A stretch of 64,000 nt of DNA from Clostridium omnivorum (GTDB lineage: Bacteria > Bacillota > Clostridia > Clostridiales > Clostridiaceae): positions 1,272,001 to 1,336,000 of the forward strand of contig NZ_BRXR01000001.1 in NCBI RefSeq assembly GCF_026012015.1, read 5' to 3'. The notes beneath the pieces are model-generated. The model was not told the origin of the DNA, did no database searches, and was given only the letters and a program-made list of their open reading frames with translations. This document shows, one piece after another, positions 62,321 through 64,000 of the stretch. Positions within the stretch are counted from its first letter, which is position 1. The number at the start of each line of letters is the position of its first letter. The translations under genes and the position numbers were made by a program.

Positions 62321-63712
62321 TTAACTCAATTTTACTAAATATCTTTTCATAATTCTTACTGCCATATCTGGAAGCTCTTCTGCTAGAAGTCCCATTGCAG
62401 ATAGAATATACGTTTTATCTAAAAGATATTCTGGATGCTGCGGCTTTAAGTAGGTTGGATTATTCATATCGAAGGTTCCAGCCTTCAGTATTTCCTTTGG
62501 ATTTTTACTGTGAACTAAAACTCCGCCAGTTCCTATTAAATACTTTAGCTCCATTAAATCCTTACCAGTTTGAGTATAAACGTTTCCCATTGGGGTATAC
62601 ACTGTTTCTACAATTCCTACATGTCTCTCCATAGCCATATCAGTGGCAACCTTAGCCATAGCTTCATCGAACTTTATTTCCTCTTCAGTTTGAGGCACCA
62701 TTCTAATATTTTCAGATCTATATTTACAATTTTCTTCTACATTAAAGCTTTTATCTTGAAGGTATTTTTGAACTTTTCTAGTTCCAGCAGCTTCCCAAAG
62801 TGAAAGCGCTGAATATCTCATTCCTAAATCTCCTTCAACGGTTCTCTTGGCAAATGGTTCTTCAAGTCCTCTTAAGTCAACTCCTACTTTTGTAGGTTCA
62901 CCGTCAGCTAGAGAGTGAATATCAGTGGTAGCTCCACCAATATCTACAACTACTAAATCTCCAATGCCTTCTTCTTTATCACTGCCTTCACTTAGCACCC
63001 TTGCAGCTTTAAGCACTGCAGCAGGTGTAGGCATCAATATTCCACTTATGAAGCTTTCAGCACTCTTCATGCCTTTTGCTTCAACAATTTTATTCATGAA
63101 TATTTTTCTAATTTCTTCTCTTGCAGGTTCTACATTTAGATGATTTAATCTTGGCATTACATTTTCAGTTACTCTATAGTACATACCAGCTTCATCAAAT
63201 ATCCTTATGATTTCATCTTCTGCAACCTTATTACCTGCAACTACTATAGGAAGTTTTACTCCTGCTCTTGCAAGCATGTTAGCATTGTGAATTATGCAAT
63301 CTTTATTGCCTCCATCTGTACCACCAGCAAGAAGTATTATATCTAAATTTGAATTTTTAATTTCTTCGATTTCTTTTAAGGTAAGTTCAAAGCTATATAC
63401 TTTAAGTACCCTAGCACCTGCTCCTAATGCTGCTCTCTTTGCTGCTTCAGCAGTAAGTTCCGGTACAAGTCCTACAGCTATCATTTTTAGTCCACCAGCT
63501 GCTGATGAACAAGCAAGCTTATTTACAAACTCAACATCCTTACCATTAAGCTGTTCCAATAATTTCTCATAGGCTTTATTAAAACCTACCATAATATCAC
63601 TATCTACAGTTGTAATATCCTTTGCAGTAGCAAGTATTTCTTCATTTTCAATATCAACTGCAGTAAGTTTAGTATAGGTACTGCCAAAGTCTATAAGCAA
63701 ATATGCTTTCAC
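62321..63712 (-). CDS. glmL: Glutamate mutase reactivation protein (MutL/GlmL)
   Basis: An ASKHA-type ATPase thought to exchange damaged B12 cofactor and reactivate the mutase. 463 residues with LLIDFGSTYTKLTAVD (phosphate loop 1), LLAGGTDGGNKD, VVDIGGATTDIHSL and a C-terminal GTGGVLVHS. The GTG start at 63712 has AGGAG 8 bases upstream; the ATG at 63730 gives six extra residues without a site. It lies between the sigma and epsilon subunit genes, the order known from C. tetanomorphum. Confidence 0.95.
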   Translation of the reverse strand: MKAYLLIDFGSTYTKLTAVDIENEEILATAKDITTVDSDIMVGFNKAYEKLLEQLNGKDVEFVNKLACSSAAGGLKMIAVGLVPELTAEAAKRAALGAGARVLKVYSFELTLKEIEEIKNSNLDIILLAGGTDGGNKDCIIHNANMLARAGVKLPIVVAGNKVAEDEIIRIFDEAGMYYRVTENVMPRLNHLNVEPAREEIRKIFMNKIVEAKGMKSAESFISGILMPTPAAVLKAARVLSEGSDKEEGIGDLVVVDIGGATTDIHSLADGEPTKVGVDLRGLEEPFAKRTVEGDLGMRYSALSLWEAAGTRKVQKYLQDKSFNVEENCKYRSENIRMVPQTEEEIKFDEAMAKVATDMAMERHVGIVETVYTPMGNVYTQTGKDLMELKYLIGTGGVLVHSKNPKEILKAGTFDMNNPTYLKPQHPEYLLDKTYILSAMGLLAEELPDMAVRIMKRYLVKLS

Positions 63713-63755
63713 ATCTATCACTCCTAGCATATCCTATATATTTGGTATATTAGGA

Positions 63756-64000
63756 TTACTGTCCTATATCTTCTCTTAAATCTCTTATAGCAATTTCAGT
63801 TGATGTTCCTGGTCCATATACTCTGTCAAAACCCATTTCTATAAATCTCTTATGAACATCTTCCCAATTTTGCTTTCCAACAACGATGTTTCCACCTACA
63901 TATAGTTTGATTCCCTTTAATCCTGCTTCATCACATTTTTCTCTTAGACCTCTGCAGTCGATTTCGCCATGGCCATAAAGTGAAGATACTAATATTGCAT
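63756..64000 (-). CDS. glmS: Glutamate mutase sigma (B12-binding) subunit, 3' part only
   Basis: Cut by the right edge of the window: only the last 81 codons are present. They read [20 protein letters not shown] at the cut edge (first Asn codon incomplete), then [24 protein letters not shown] and a stop after EDIGQ. This is the C-terminal part of the B12-binding sigma subunit; the DxHxxG motif that binds cobalamin lies beyond the edge. It shares the symbol glmS (also mutS) with unrelated glucosamine synthase. Start and promoter are outside the window. Confidence 0.93.
   Translation of the reverse strand, partial: AILVSSLYGHGEIDCRGLREKCDEAGLKGIKLYVGGNIVVGKQNWEDVHKRFIEMGFDRVYGPGTSTEIAIRDLREDIGQ

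Overview
The window is low-GC DNA with Clostridium-type ribosome binding sites and gene content. It carries a complete methylaspartate route of glutamate fermentation, a ptb-buk acid-producing operon, a 2-oxoacid:ferredoxin oxidoreductase and a ferredoxin-type thioredoxin reductase. This points to a strictly anaerobic, amino-acid-fermenting Clostridium (C. tetanomorphum / C. cochlearium / C. tetani type). The methylaspartate ammonia-lyase has every catalytic and metal residue at the numbering known for the C. tetanomorphum enzyme. I saw no rRNA or tRNA gene, prophage, IS transposase or CRISPR array.

Layout. 1-5.8 kb: a small anchored protein, a YerB-like lipoprotein, glucosamine-6-phosphate synthase behind a glmS ribozyme, and an LCP ligase. 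5.8-18.1 kb (minus strand): one surface-polysaccharide operon with initiating sugar transferase, DUF1972 glycosyltransferase, a large two-domain autolysin, Wzy-like polymerase, two GT4 enzymes, LicD, GT2 and a Wzx-like flippase. 18.4-22.3 kb: rfbA-rfbB-rfbC-glmM, with no rfbD. 22.5-29.2 kb: an operon buk-ptb-buk-ATPase-2-oxoacid:ferredoxin oxidoreductase (delta, alpha, beta, gamma). 29.4-35.1 kb: FAD dehydrogenase, the c-di-AMP synthase pair cdaA-cdaR, an orphan membrane-anchored protein, and a SleB-type hydrolase behind a c-di-AMP riboswitch. 35.2-42.8 kb: trxA and a reductase lacking NADPH motifs, a PQQ-type beta-propeller, isoaspartyl dipeptidase, a TPR protein and an ECF sigma/anti-sigma pair. 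42.9-50.3 kb: ptsI, a divergent sigma-54 activator with an HPr-like domain, and the fructose operon fruR-fruK-EIIA-EIIBC. 50.5-53.2 kb: a TPR protein and a short alpha-glucan phosphorylase. 53.3-64 kb (minus strand): glutamate mutase (glmS partial, glmL, glmE), methylaspartate ammonia-lyase, mesaconase alpha/beta, citramalate lyase citD-citE-citF, then citC and citX.

How the parts work together. Glutamate is rearranged to 3-methylaspartate, deaminated to mesaconate, hydrated to citramalate and cleaved to acetate and pyruvate. The 2-oxoacid oxidoreductase plus Ptb/Buk can turn 2-oxoacids or butyryl-CoA into acyl phosphates and ATP. GlmS, GlmM and RfbABC supply sugar precursors to the polysaccharide operon, and the LCP ligase could attach the product to the wall. 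c-di-AMP links CdaA/CdaR to wall remodelling through the riboswitch upstream of the hydrolase.

The strongest unusual signals are: (1) the HPr-fused sigma-54 activator facing ptsI, with a near-consensus -24/-12 promoter and repeated TTGATA/TATCAA palindromes between them; (2) a glmS ribozyme whose peripheral arm is enlarged by a tandem duplication; (3) a c-di-AMP riboswitch about 1.3 kb from the c-di-AMP synthase gene; (4) REP-like palindromes in the citramalate lyase genes, one of which encodes the end of CitX; (5) a recurring leader hairpin in front of unrelated genes.
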